A stretch of 64,000 nt of DNA. Origin: Cyanoderma ruficeps (taxonomy: Eukaryota > Chordata > Aves > Passeriformes > Timaliidae). Every line of letters begins with the position of its first letter. Position 1 is the first letter of the stretch. The position numbers and the translations under genes were made by a program. Under the pieces are notes generated by a model. That model ran no database searches and was not told where the DNA came from. It saw nothing but the letters and a program-made list of their open reading frames with translations. Below, piece after piece: positions 1 through 12,000 of this stretch. Where the stretch lies: contig VZDJ01004378.1 of assembly GCA_008694505.1 (NCBI GenBank), positions 6,979,473-7,043,472 on the forward strand, in the 5' to 3' direction.

Positions 1-3000
1 CATTCAGAATCAGAAACAGAAAAGGACATTTTTATGCCATTTGGAAACCTTTTGTGATTTATATTTCTTAGAAGGGCCATGTGGGGTTTTTATTTCACTT
101 TTGTTTTGTTGGTTATGGAGTGAACTTGTTTGGCTCCTGCAGAGCTTCTGCATGGACTTTCTTTTGACTGGATTAAACCCTTATTTTTTTCACTTTTTTT
201 TTTCCTAATTTAATGATGAAAAGTGTGGATTACATTACATAAATGAATGGGTGTTTTAAGTTCACTTCATCAGCATTAGAAAATGAAGATAAGTATAAGT
301 TACAAAGAACTATGACTCTTTTGTTTAATTTTCAATGCTTAGATATCCAAGTGCTAGATGATTCAGAAATGCAAATCAGTTTTACAGAATAATTCAAAAA
401 TAGAATTTTAAAAATGCCAGAAATATTCAGTTCTTTTTGCTGAACAACTCATAACCTGCTCCTTTAATTATGCCTGCTTTTCAATTTGTGTTCAACCTTT
501 TAGAATCCACCTTTTAGGTGGTTAACAGGATTTTTTATTGTGATGGAGTCTGGCAATGCCTACACAAGAGCAGTTTAATGATAGTCAGACTTAAATTGCC
601 AGAAAGCTAAGCAAGAAAAAACCCCTTCCTTAAAGAATTCTAGTAATTTTACAGAACTGGAATATTAAGAGAACTGCTGAGGGTTTGGGTTGCTCTCACT
701 CTCTCCTTTCTGCTCTCTGCACCTCTCTGTGCCTGACCTCTGTGATGTCTGTGGACAGACCCTCTGGCAGCCAGCACAGACACATTTCTTGCAGAGGAAA
801 GGTTTGTGTACACCCATGCTGGTATAAGGTGGAAACTTGCTGCCTCTTTCAGAATAATACACTTTGCAATTGTGCAAGTCCTCAAAACAAGTACAAAGTC
901 CTTCCAAGTACTTCTTTGAGCAAATTTCTTTAGTTTAAAGCTAATTTCTCAAAAACAGGAAAAGAAATGTTCTGCAAACAGAGTTTCAACTTTGCAAATG
1001 TATTTGTTATTAGTAACTGGCCTATGTCTGGCAAACCCTGAAACTATCACACTCTCTCAAACACTGCTTTTATTAATTAGTTCTAATCTTATATGACCAG
1101 ATGTTCCCATCCTTCCTACAGGAGTTCAACTTCTGTAAATTAGGGAAACTCCTTTGACTTCAGCAAAGTTAAAGTAATTAAAATGAGCTGAAGACCAGTC
1201 TCTTTTCTATGTTTTGTTTCTCCAAAATGGGAAATTCTACTTGGTGAGTTACATGTTTTGCTCTGGGCATCTGAGTTTTGTAGAGAGATTCAGATGTTAA
1301 AGTCAGGAGGATACAGGATTCATAGATTAATAAAACATAATGTGTTTTTTATTTTTTTAAAAAAAAATTCCATACAAATCTTGTTATTTTTGGTAAACCT
1401 ATGTCTCTTAAACTCACTAACACATCTGTAGCTCGCTACAAACTTTAAAATACTCTACTACATGGACACACAGGAGCAAAGAAGCAATTCTCCTTTGCAG
1501 AGGCCATTTCTGATGACCAGACTGGCAAAACATCTTACTGCTCTCAAGTGACTTGGCTTGGATGTAGAATTTCCCATGTATTTCAGTATTTACAGGATGG
1601 TCCATGCATGCATTTAATAAAAATCAAGACTAATAAAAACAAAAGCGAAACAAAAAGAAAAATAGAAAGTTAATAGAAGTGAAAGATCAAAAGGAAGAAA
1701 AGAATTCCTGCCATATTTGAAGATCAGTAGATCTATATCTAAGTTTTTAGGATGAAAAAAGTTAATAATGCAAGTATTTTGTCTGTTTTTTCACAGAAGC
1801 TTCTCATTAAATGAGCAACAACTGCTAGTGATTTCTCAGTTTTTAAAGGTTCTAAAAATGTGGTTGTAGACCTTTCCATTTCAGTTTTTATCTCTAAGAG
1901 CAATCTACAAATCTCTAAAAAGCAAAACCTACAATTTTCTATTGACAATTTTATAACTTTTCATGTAGTTTTATTTAGAATTCGTTGTTTTCAGAGAAAT
2001 AACAGAAACCAAATAACCGATCAGAGAATTTCTGCATTCTTCTCACGCACTTGTGCTTGGAGTTAATCCATTTTCAAATGCTGAGTTGCTTTTTCTTTCA
2101 ATCATAGAGTAATCTGCTTGCCTGCCTGATATGTACAACTAGATGTATTTCACACTATTGGTAGGCAGCAATTTCACCTTTACCAGCCCAAATCTGCCTT
2201 CATGCTCACCAGTTGCATTGTTGCTCTTCCAGCCCTGCACATCTGCACAGAGCCTCTGTTGCTCTGCAGCACTGTTTGTGACTGCTGCATGTGCTCTGGG
2301 CTAGAATGAATGAACAGTGCCTGTGATGCAGAATCAGCACAGACACCTTCAGCATTTTCGTTAGACCCTGGTGAAGAGAGACATGAAGTGAAATCCACGT
2401 TGACTTCTAAGGTCACCAGCTGTTCCTTTGCTGTGCTGTCTTCAGACACTGGAAGGTTTAACTTCAATATTCCTCGTTCAATAAGACACCAACCAGTTTG
2501 TGTCCATGAGAAGGGGTGGAGGGGCCATCCGTGGGATATGCACACATGCACAGACACACATACATGTGCACAGGTTAAAGAACAGCTTCTTAAACAGCAA
2601 TAGTAACTACTGCATTTTTATCCTAGCTCTCCATTACAGTTTTGCCTCTCAGCTCTGTAAATATTACCACCAGAGACATCTATCCATATGTATCTAGTAC
2701 AAAAGCTGACCAGGTCCATCTCTCTGGCAGTTTGAACCCAGGAATTAGTCTTTCAGTGAAGATTTATTTAAAACTATGAAAAGAAATCATTACTGTAGAA
2801 ATAAAACCTAAAACTATCAAGGCAACATGAACTAAAAGTAAACCATATCAAAAGGTGATATTAAATGTAACAATTAAGTGTAACAGGAATGAATTTCATC
2901 CAAAAATATTCCAAATACAGCCATGAATATAGGACTTAATCATTTATCAATCAGAAAAATCAACCAAAAATAACTTTTTCTGATTTTGAATTCATAAAAT

Positions 3001-5677
3001 TTTATAACTGTTATGGGGTTTTTTGTGAAAAGACTATGAAATATTTTATTAATGTGTGATATATTCAAATTTTTCTGCTGCTGTTACATTTCCTCAATTA
3101 TTTCCATTTTTCCAGCTATGGATTTTTTTTAATTTCCTAGTACTGTATCTTTAGGTTTGGACCATCAGTTCAGACCTGTCTTAATTTTGTTTTTATTACT
3201 TATTAGAGAGTGACCTTCTTGTCAAGGCAGATTGTATTTCTCCACATGGCATATACGACTCATATCTGAGATGGGAGTGGAGAATCCCAGTTTGAAAAGT
3301 TCTTGTCTTGCTACCTTTATTTATTTTATTTATCTTCTTTATTCATTAATGGTCTGGCATAGACAGACAGATGCTTTACTGCCTTTCAAACCCCACTGCA
3401 ATTCAGTCATAAACAGGGACCTCTCAGTATTTTACCTAACTTTCCAAAGAGGTTTGAAGAAAGTGAAACTGTGACATGGTGATGGCCGTCAAAGATTTGT
3501 CCAGAAAATATGCATACTAAAAGCTTCCTTAACCTTTATAGTTTGAATATAGGTAAGCCATTTGAGAGGAGAAAGTCCTCTTCTAGGACACAGCCCACGG
3601 GATTCTGGCAAGAAATTCTGTCCTCCCACCTGCTCAAGAGGTACAGGGACAGGAAGGAGAAGGCAGAGGAGCTGCCAAGAGATAATTCAGCCATCGTGAG
3701 GGAGATGTATTCTGCTCTTGGCTCCCAGTCCCACTTCTGCTCCAGCTTTTTTGACCAGGCAATGTCTAAATCAGAATACATACCCAATTATGTTTTGGCT
3801 TTGTAGACAGTAGGGTTGTAGACAGCAATTATTTTCTCTCTGACCCCCTCACCTTCTAATCCCCAAAGCTGTGCATTTCTGACCTACAGCACTGAGAGCA
3901 GGGGAGGTGCCAGTATACTAGAGCCTCACAGTTTGTGTGCTGTCCAAAGGGAACTAACATTTGAATTTGAGCACTCTTGGATCAAAAAAATGTTACTCCC
4001 AAATCTCTAGCAAGTTATCTGAATTCTATGGTATGGTTAAACACTGTGGTGCTTTCTTACAAATAATTTTGTGTATTCTTCTTAGTGTCTTAAAATTATC
4101 ATCTCCATTCAGGTTTTATCCCTAGTAAGACATCAGGAAAATCTGGGTGGTCTGGGTCTCTAAATCCTGTACCTGCCTGGCTTTTGCACTGCACTTTCAG
4201 AAGAAAAATAACTGCAGAAATCTCTAAGGATGCTTAGCCTCATGAGGGAAAATGGAGGGGCAAGTAGCAATCTCTTCACTCTCGTGACCAAGGAAATGAC
4301 ATGAGGCTGAGTCAGGGGAGGTTTAGGTTGGATACCAGGTAAGGGTTTTCACCAAGTGGGTAGCTGAGTGTTGGAATCAGGTTCTCCAGGGAATTGTTCA
4401 AGAGTTCAAGTGTTTGGACAATGCTCTCAGGAACATGGTGTGATTCTTGAGGTGTTCTGTGCAAGGCCAGGAGTTGGACTCACTAATCCTGGTGGGTGCT
4501 TTCCAACTCAGCATATTCTATGGTTCTATGAATAAGGGAAAGTGATAATAGCTGGCAATATAATTTATATTTTTTCCCTCCATAAATGACAGCTCGTAAA
4601 TATCTGTCTTTGGAATAGGTATTGAAAAAATGCTTGTGTCCCCCCAGCATCAGGTTCTTACTTGTTTTAACAGCTTTTCTTTCTCATGGTTGTGCTTGGG
4701 ACCAGAAGCTTGGCCAACCTTCTGCTCAGCCTAAGTAATCTTGCAGTGAAGTAGATAGTTTGGATAAAGCCCATATATCTGTATATTTATTGCAGTGAGC
4801 TCATCCTGTATAATAAAGTCCGGAAATTTATTAGGAATTAAACATTTTCAACGAAATTCAGTCTTGTTGCAAGACCTTAGTTAAAGGAATGCATGAAAAT
4901 TTTATAAATGGATGCATGAAAGTCTTTGGACAGTTTCATTTGAACAACTATTTTGCTGCTAGTAAGGCTACATGTAAGCTGGGAGTCAAACCATGACTTA
5001 CTGAATGACGGGCAGGTTCAATCTAATGTTTTTTAAAGCTTTTACTTTGAGTTGGGATCTGCATGTAGCTGTAGATTTTTAACTTGTTTTTTATATTGTT
5101 TCAAGATTTTTGAGCATGATTTTTGCCATTCCCTGGTCATTATGGTTTATGAAAGTGTGATTTCTCTGGTCTGTCATGAATGAGGAGTGGCATTCAGGAC
5201 AGATCATTTTTTTTCTCTACAAGCATAAAAGCAACCTCATTAGTAAGTCAGGTAAAAGGAGTAGTATATTCAAAATGATCTTTAAAAATTTAGGCTTAAG
5301 TCCTCAGTAATGTATATTTCCTAGTTCATTAATGCAGAAATACTGCACATAGATTTTAATCTTAGAGTTAATAATAAAAGCAATTTTCACTAAAAATATA
5401 AAAACTGTAATGGTAGAATCATGATATTGCATTTAGCTCTCCCACAAAAAGTCACTTTATTACTTTCTTTTGACACTTATTTTCATTCTGGGATTAATTT
5501 TACTATATAAGGGCTTCTTAACTATTCTATTAAAATTTCCATTCAGAAGCAATAATATCTAAGAGTGAATAATAGTCATGTAAATCATTATTTCATATTA
5601 ATGTAAAAGATTTTGTAAGTTCTTATGAATTCTGCTGACATGCACAATTGTGAAAAGGTTATCTCTACATTCTGCAG
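1..5677 (+). other. TFEC intron (3' part), no coding exon seen
   Basis: This is the intron upstream of the first recognisable TFEC exon, ending in the acceptor ctgcag at 5672-5677. I looked for the preceding MiT exon, which carries the basic region and helix 1 (residues of the ERRRR type followed by the RIKELG type), and did not see it. It is therefore probably further upstream. The interval is AT-rich and CpG-poor and contains one CR1 fragment (4225-4531). The open frames here are short, unrelated to known families as far as I can tell, and lie on both strands, as expected for intronic sequence. Confidence 0.75.
4225..4531 (+). mobile_element. CR1 LINE, 5'-truncated 3' end
   Basis: The segment reads like the 3' part of an avian CR1 retrotransposon. 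It contains the GAGTCAGGGGAGGTTTAGGTT-like block near 4310, a TTTGGACAATGCTCTCAGG-like block near 4415, the GGCCAGGAGTTGGACTC block near 4466, and the terminal TTCTATGGTTCTATGA at 4516-4531. CR1 copies are typically 5'-truncated and end in short TTCTATG-type repeats without a poly(A) tail, as here. It lies in sense orientation within a TFEC intron. The 5' boundary is approximate. No coding capacity remains. Confidence 0.9.
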
Positions 5678-5825
5678 TGATATGCGCTGGAACAAAGGAA
5701 CTATTTTAAAAGCATCAGTAGAGTACATCAAGTGGCTACAAAAAGAACAACAGAGAGCCAGAGAATTAGAACACAGGCAGAAGAAATTAGAGCATGCTAA
5801 CAGAAGACTTCTACTCCGAATTCAG
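5678..5825 (+). CDS. TFEC internal exon: end of bHLH and start of leucine zipper
   Basis: This exon encodes part of transcription factor EC, a MiT-family (MITF, TFEB, TFE3, TFEC) nuclear bHLH-leucine-zipper protein that binds E-box DNA as a dimer. After one leading base (t5678, completing a split codon) it reads [20 protein letters not shown], then the zipper segment with [20 protein letters not shown], ending [19 protein letters not shown] is the hallmark of helix 2 in this family, and the IKWL variant points to TFEC. The acceptor is ctgcag (5672-5677) and the donor gtttgt follows 5825. The length of 148 nt and phases 2 and 0 match the equivalent MiT exon. An open frame reaches back to an ATG at 5625, but that part is intron. 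Identity is near certain. Confidence 0.96.
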
Positions 5826-6731
5826 GTTTGTATAAGTGTTGTCACGAACTACAAAGCTTTCCCACTACTTATCCCCCATCAAATTTTGTTAATCTATATA
5901 ATTTTTCTTCAAATGATGTTTATTAAAATTAAATTGACTTTGCCTATTTATTTATCTGTATATTGGGCAGTATTTTTTTAGATTTCCAGGAAATTTCTTT
6001 GATAATTATACCTTACATAAAGTAACTAGTGGAAAAGCAATAAGGTATTCGTACAAACAGTTTCATTATGCATGTGTCAGAATCAAAGACAGACAGAAAA
6101 GAAAGGGAAATAAGTATATTCCTGCAGCCGAAATCAACACTAGACACAAAGTTTCCATCAGTATTTTAATCTTCTCTTTCAAACTATTTAGTGCATCACA
6201 ATTCCCAGTAAGTGTCTTATGTTATATCTGCTTTTGACACAAAGTGGCAGAATATAGCCCTTTATGGCTTGAAAAGCAAGATTCTAATATAGACACACAC
6301 CTATGGAAATGGCATGGATAGATGTGTAGATAGATGTAAAACCAATAATCTTACATATGTTGATTTACTCATATTTCTGTATAATATAAGCATTATCAAG
6401 TAAAGTATCTTCTTTTTTATAATGAACTATCAAGTTGCAGCATTTCTCTCCTACCTTCATTGGATTCAGCATGCAATGGTTTTAGAGAGGCTGTCCTACC
6501 TCTTCTTTTCCTGTACAATAGTTGCTTAATGACAGAAAGGGATATAAAAACACTCGAGGGGCAAATTTTCTGATATGAAAAAATTTAATATTTTAAAATT
6601 TAATCTCACAACTGGGCAATAGGTATAATAAATTTTAATGCGTGATTTGTATAAGTTCTGCAGTTGTTCTGGAGAGACTGTTTTCTCTTTTTAAATTGTT
6701 GTCTAATTTTTTTTTTTTTTTTTAATGATAG
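5826..6731 (+). other. TFEC last intron
   Basis: This 906-nt intron begins gtttgt, a donor with weak positions +3 and +4. It ends with a long T tract (about 6707-6723) and the acceptor gatag at 6727-6731. It joins the phase-0 end of the zipper exon (CAG, Gln) to GAA (Glu) of the terminal exon, giving RIQ-ELEIQ across the junction as in other MiT proteins. It is AT-rich, and I saw no repeat or RNA gene in it. Confidence 0.9.
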
Positions 6732-7112
6732 GAACTGGAGATCCAGGCACGTGCACACGGCCTTCCAGTCATGTCTTCGCTCAGTGCTGTCGATTTAGCT
6801 GCACAGGTCATCAAACAACAGTCTTATCCAGAGGAGAACTCTGTAGACTACTCTCAACAAATGCCTCTGGTACATGTACAAAATTCTGATGTCTGCAATG
6901 GATCTACAGCCTTTTCTGATCCGCTTTCACACTTCACGGATTTGTCCTTCAGCGCAGCTTTAAAAGAGGAACAACGACTAGAGGAAATTTTATTGGATGA
7001 CACAGTGTCACCATTTGGAACAGACCCACTCTTGTCCTCCACATCTCCAGCTGCATCAAAAGAGAGCAGCAGGCGAAGCAGCTTTAGCACAGATGATGGA
7101 GATGATTTATAA
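6732..7112 (+). CDS. TFEC terminal exon: zipper end and C-terminal domain
   Basis: The exon encodes 126 residues plus a TAA stop at 7110-7112. It starts [12 protein letters not shown], the end of the leucine zipper, and continues in frame from the previous exon. Recognisable TFEC landmarks follow: a [16 protein letters not shown] segment, [20 protein letters not shown], the acidic [19 protein letters not shown] stretch, and the serine-rich tail [15 protein letters not shown]. In MITF the equivalent SSRRSS tail is a phosphorylated regulatory region; the same role here is inferred from the family. The ATG at 6771 is internal, not a start. No frameshift or stop interrupts the exon, so the copy looks functional. 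Confidence 0.97.
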   Translation, partial: ELEIQARAHGLPVMSSLSAVDLAAQVIKQQSYPEENSVDYSQQMPLVHVQNSDVCNGSTAFSDPLSHFTDLSFSAALKEEQRLEEILLDDTVSPFGTDPLLSSTSPAASKESSRRSSFSTDDGDDL

Positions 7113-8380
7113 AATCAGAAAGGGTCTCACACTTCTCTAAACCACCGTGTTAAAAGACTGAGTTGAACGTAAGCGTGGTGTTTGGTCTTATTTTAAATAC
7201 CTATAAGGAGAGAGACTGTAAAAATCAATTACTACATGACAAGGGTTTCAATCAGCCCTTACTTCACAAGAAAATAAGACAGACATGAACTCATATCACT
7301 CTGCCCCAAACTCACCCTCTGTTCACAGCCTACATTTGCATAAATTTTTCTTCACTGGGAATATTTTTACTATCACTTCATGACTTTTTAGAGTACTATG
7401 AAAATGGTTACCACAAAAGGTATACCCATGTTGCAAAAGTGTATTCAAACTTTTTTCAGTCTGCTTACACTTCTCTGCTACAAATATGAGCTTTAGTCAT
7501 TTGCTAATTTCTTTATTTTTTTATAACTTAAAATTCTACAAAATGCGAAGCAACAGTGAAGTATTTAAGCTGGGAACTGTAGAAATATTACAGGTTTTAA
7601 AACGTAAAAATGTCAGATGGTAATGCTTTCACACATGAAGTTTAAACTGTGTGGGCTTCTCTTTAAAAGGAGAAAATCCATTAAGCTTTCCATGGAATGC
7701 CATTAGTTTTTTAATTTCATTTGTAGAAAAAGAACACTCTTTTAAGTATATTCTTTAATGACACAGAAGAAAAATGGAAACAAACATAATGACAGGGACT
7801 CAAATGAACTCAGGCAGAAAAAGACACAGCATTGCAACAGAAAGACTATGGATATACAAGACAGCACAGACATTCTATGTTAGAGTTAGCACAATTTAAA
7901 AAAGCACTACTCATGACAGTGCTATGTCAGCTACTCATTCCAAGGATATTCAAACTGTGTCCTTTTTTATTTCGAAGAAATTGGAATTCAGATACAACAC
8001 TGGGATGTTGGACGACATTTTCAGTGTCCTTTGACAGCACAGTGAGGTTTTTCCAAAAGGACTCTATCCATATGTGTGTTTTGATCCCTTTGGAAGCAGA
8101 GGGATATGACAAGATTCCCATTGCGTACACTATCAACAACAAGAATTTGATTTCATATTTGGCTTTGACTCCCTGCAGAAAACCTGGAGAGGAAGACTTC
8201 TCAAACTGAAGGGAATATTCAGAAACACTGATGTGATGTACTTCCAGCTTGCTAGGAAGGGGGCATTCAGAAAACTCACTTCCATACATAGTGAAATTCT
8301 AGAGAGTGATGTACTTAATGTTCCTGAAGCCCATTAAGTGCAATCGTCCCAACTGTAATAATAAAACATGGGAAAATAAA
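7113..8380 (+). other. Probable TFEC 3'UTR
   Basis: The sequence after the TFEC stop is AT-rich and non-repetitive. It has no canonical AATAAA until 8360, so the 3'UTR probably runs at least that far, about 1.25 kb. A 125-codon + strand frame (7832-8209) and a 120-codon - strand frame (7927-8289) lie inside it. Neither resembles a known protein, and I treat them as chance frames. Alternative longer 3'UTRs reading into the flanking LTR cannot be excluded. Confidence 0.65.
8360..8380 (+). terminator. Tandem polyadenylation signals for TFEC
   Basis: Two AATAAA hexamers lie close together at 8360-8365 and 8375-8380. They are the first canonical signals after the TFEC stop. A T-rich stretch (about 8391-8410, including ctctttttc) follows at a plausible distance for a downstream element. 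Cleavage would be expected around 8390-8400, just before the solo LTR. Use of this site is inferred, not shown. Confidence 0.6.
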
Positions 8381-8439
8381 CTGGAACAGGTTCTTCATAG
8401 CTCTTTTTCAATCAAAGCCAAAAGATCACATTAGGGAGT

Positions 8440-9009
8440 TGTTATGGTTTAACCCCAGGCAGCAACCAAATCTCACACACCCACTTGATCACTGCCTAGC
8501 CAGACTTATTGGGGAGAGAATTGGAAAGGTTAAATCTGGAAGGCTCTTGGGTTGAGATAAGGACAGTTTAGTACGGAAAGCAAAAGCCGTGCACAAAAGT
8601 GAAGCAGAACAAGGAATTAATTCACTACTTCCCATAGGCAGGCAGCTGTTCAGCCATCTCCAGGAGAGCAGAGCCCCATCACATGTAATGGGAAGTCAAC
8701 TGCCATCACTCCAAAATCTCCAGCCCTTCCTCCTTCTTCCCCCCACTTTATATACTAAGCATGATTTGATGTGGTGTGGAATATCCCTTGGTCAGTTGGG
8801 GTCACCTCTCCTGGCTGTGTCTCCTCCCAAACTCCCAGGAACCCCCAACATCCTTGTCAGTGTGTCAGTATGAAAAGCAAAAAAGGCCTTGGCTGTGTAA
8901 GCTCTGCTCAGCAGCAACAAAAACATCTTTGTCCAGAATAAATCCAAAATACAACCTCATAGTTGCCATTGTGAAGAAAATTAACTCTGCCCCAGTGGAG
9001 ACCACCACA
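8440..9009 (+). mobile_element. Solo LTR of an endogenous retrovirus, 5-bp TSD
   Basis: This 570-bp element starts TGTTATGGTTTAACCCCAG and ends CCACCACA, with the canonical TG...CA termini. It is flanked by a perfect direct repeat GGAGT at 8435-8439 and 9010-9014. It resembles a repeat family I recognise from bird genomes. Inside are a TATA-like ttatata at 8748-8754 and an AATAAA at 8937-8942, the expected U3/R order for the + orientation. No internal retroviral genes are present, so this is a recombination-derived solo LTR. A 5-bp duplication is typical of class III (ERVL-like) integration. Open frames within it are not genes. Confidence 0.9.
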
Positions 9010-12000
9010 GGAGTTCCATAATGATTCAAAATATGTTTCAAAAGTGTGTATTAATTTTGCTGTCACTGAACCTGACTCACTCCAGAAGTGTCACAGGTTT
9101 GAAAATAGTAAGAAGAGATTAAAGTGGATTACTTTTTGCATGAACATACTATCCAAAATGAAAGCAATTGTTTCTTAATATTGCCTCTTTTGTTATTGGT
9201 ACCTGGGCCCTCCTAACAATCATTGTGAGGTTTGTGTTCCTGCCAGGCCACAGCACATACCTTACTAACCCTGGCAGTGTCACAATAGTTTCATAATTGG
9301 AAAATTAGCAGCTGGATAAAAAATCACACCCAGATGGCTATGAAAGATGATGGTTTCTCCAATTTCACAAGAATATTTATAATTTTAGGAATCTCAAGGT
9401 TTTCTATCACTTAGCGTAAAGAACTTGGATGTAAGGTGCCTGTAAGCACAGACCTGACCATTAGAAGAGGTTTTGATACACTCGCACTTCATGGATTTAA
9501 AAAAAAACCTACCTGACAGGATCCTGGTAATATTATTTTGTTTTCATTTGGTGTTTTTGTTTGTTTTTTTGTTTGTTTGGTTGGTTTATTTTTTAGTGTA
9601 TTTATTTATTTTGTTTGGGTGGGGTTTTTTTGTTTGGTTGGGGTTTTTTTTGTTTTTGTAGCATATCAGAAAGACAAACAAGTATTAACCAAAGATAACT
9701 GGATATAGAACTGACCGCCATTTTAATTGGATTAATTAAAAGAGGAACCAGTTTGTCATAGTTATGTCAAAGACAATTGCCAATACTGACATCTGAATCC
9801 AAAACATGATGAATTAAAAGTAACCTTTATGCCCATATTGTGTGTAGCGTAGTATGAGTATTGTCCATTTCAGCTGACAAAAGGAAGGGTTATTTGGTTG
9901 ATATCAAATGCCATTTGTCCTTGTACTGCTGTTTCTACTACATTAGTTTTAAATACACCAGTGTGGATTGCTCATAATGGAGAAAGAGAAATTAAATATG
10001 AATGTATTACATGATTTTCCCATTGAACTTTTACATGTGAGTTAGACCATACTTCTGAACTATACTAACTTTAAAAACCATCCTGAATATCATCACTTTT
10101 ATAAGCACTGTTCTAAAAAAAAATTATAGTGCATCCATTAAATTTTTTAAAGTTGATTTTCATTCTTGTGATCATTGCTTCAGTCTAAAGCATCAGAATT
10201 TTTCTCTTCTTGCATGAGAAACTTAAGATAGTCAATGCTCTTTTTGCAAGCCACTGTACTGCATCTATCATTAAACATATTCAAGCTGTCTTCCTTCACA
10301 CAAAACCCCCAGCCCCATTGCTCAAAACAATAAATGCATTAATCCTTCTAGGTGTTTATTAAGGCAATGGTATTTCACCAACACTGCTTTTCTAGTAAGA
10401 AGTCATCATAATTTGGTATTTCAGCTATTAATTGCAGCCTGATTACAGGTTAACCTTTGAAATTACATGATGGTACAGACTGAAACCAGACTAGGACATT
10501 CTGGGGATTGAAGGTGCTACTGAAGGTATTTAGGAGATGCATGTGCTGATATTCATATCCCAGACTTTCTGGAGAAAGTACTCCCTCTCCCACCACAGGC
10601 TTGGAAACAGTGCTGTGAATCTGAGAGGACTTCTTGGGCAGAGTCAAGCCTAGTCCTACCAGCTTCTGCAGAGGAAAGGGCCTTCTTAACTACAGGGACA
10701 AATCCTGACATTTTCTGTCAGGCAGAATTTCCTTGCTGTCCATGCAAGTTTTATTGGGCTGAGTTGTGGTGCAAGCAAAATACATTTTTAGGCTATTTCC
10801 AACAGAGATCTCTTTAATGACATCTCATGAAAATGCTGCATAATATGCCCATGGCTCTGGGCCTAGAATTTGAAGTCTTACAGATCTTGCCCTCAAGCAG
10901 GGCAGGGGGTAGAAGAACTGGCTATTTTTGTCAAGATGTACTAAATGAGGAGTTATTGCTTGTTTTCAGTAGCAGCTGTTCAAAGCTGGTGGACATATTC
11001 CAACAGAATCCACAAAACAGCAGACTAATAATTACACAAAAGTAAAGGGAGTTGAAATATTAACATCCTGTTTAATTCATGACATGAATATAGATGCTAT
11101 ACTAAGAAAAGAAAACGAAATTATCTCATTGTGCATAGCATGGATAGTGGGAAAAGCTACAGTAAGTGCAAACAGTTTTAACAAACAGGAACTCAGTTGC
11201 TTTATACCATAAAATAACTAAATAGAATTCAGTCACTTAATCTTAATAAGAACATTGATATTATAATACATTCTGAATTTAATAGAACTGTATATATGAA
11301 TGGAAGATGTAAAATTATTGTAATTTAAAATTATGTTAAGTCTCTTAGATAAGTAAAGGCATTTACATTGCTATTATGAGACTGTAGAATATTTTTATAA
11401 TAATTGCTATTTTTCATTGTTAACCATATAGTATCTTGTTTTCTAAGTCATTGTATGCAGACAGAATGTACTTTATTACGCACTATATATGCAATCTTTT
11501 TACAATTACATTTTATACTTGCTGGAATTTTATGCTTATTGTATTAATATAATTAAAGGATTGAAATGAAAACATCTTTTTATATGTCCCTTGTCAAACT
11601 TCACTGTCCAGACCCTCAAAAATGCCACCAAAAGGTAATATAGTAACATCCAGTAAGAACATCTGAGATATCTAACAGACAAAACACTTCACAACTGCTA
11701 AACATTTAGTCCATTATGATACATCATGATCCAGTAGCATCCCATTAATAAAAATAATTGATACATTCTTTAATATGGTCTCCTGCCATCTGCTTATTCC
11801 TGCTGCTAAGGCTTTGATTTATGGAAAGTGTTTTCAGAATGTTGCAAAATTGCTAGCAGGCATGATGCTATCAGTTAAATCACTAAGAAGCTCTACAAAA
11901 ACCTTTTAATGTACTAGATGTTCCCCAGACAATCTAGGATAAACAGAATATTGTATTTTAAGATGTAAAACATTTTTTAAAGCTGATAATTAAGGTAACA

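Noticed and set aside
5625..5981. A single 118-codon open frame starting at ATG 5625 through the TFEC exon
   Set aside because: Only 5678-5825 is exon. The ATG and the tail after 5825 are intron, as shown by the acceptor, the donor and the point where MiT similarity starts and stops.
6771..7112. ATG at 6771 as a start codon
   Set aside because: It is an internal methionine of the terminal TFEC exon. Family similarity continues upstream to the acceptor at 6731.
7832..8289. 125- and 120-codon frames in opposite directions after TFEC
   Set aside because: They overlap on opposite strands inside the probable 3'UTR, with no recognised family or splice context.
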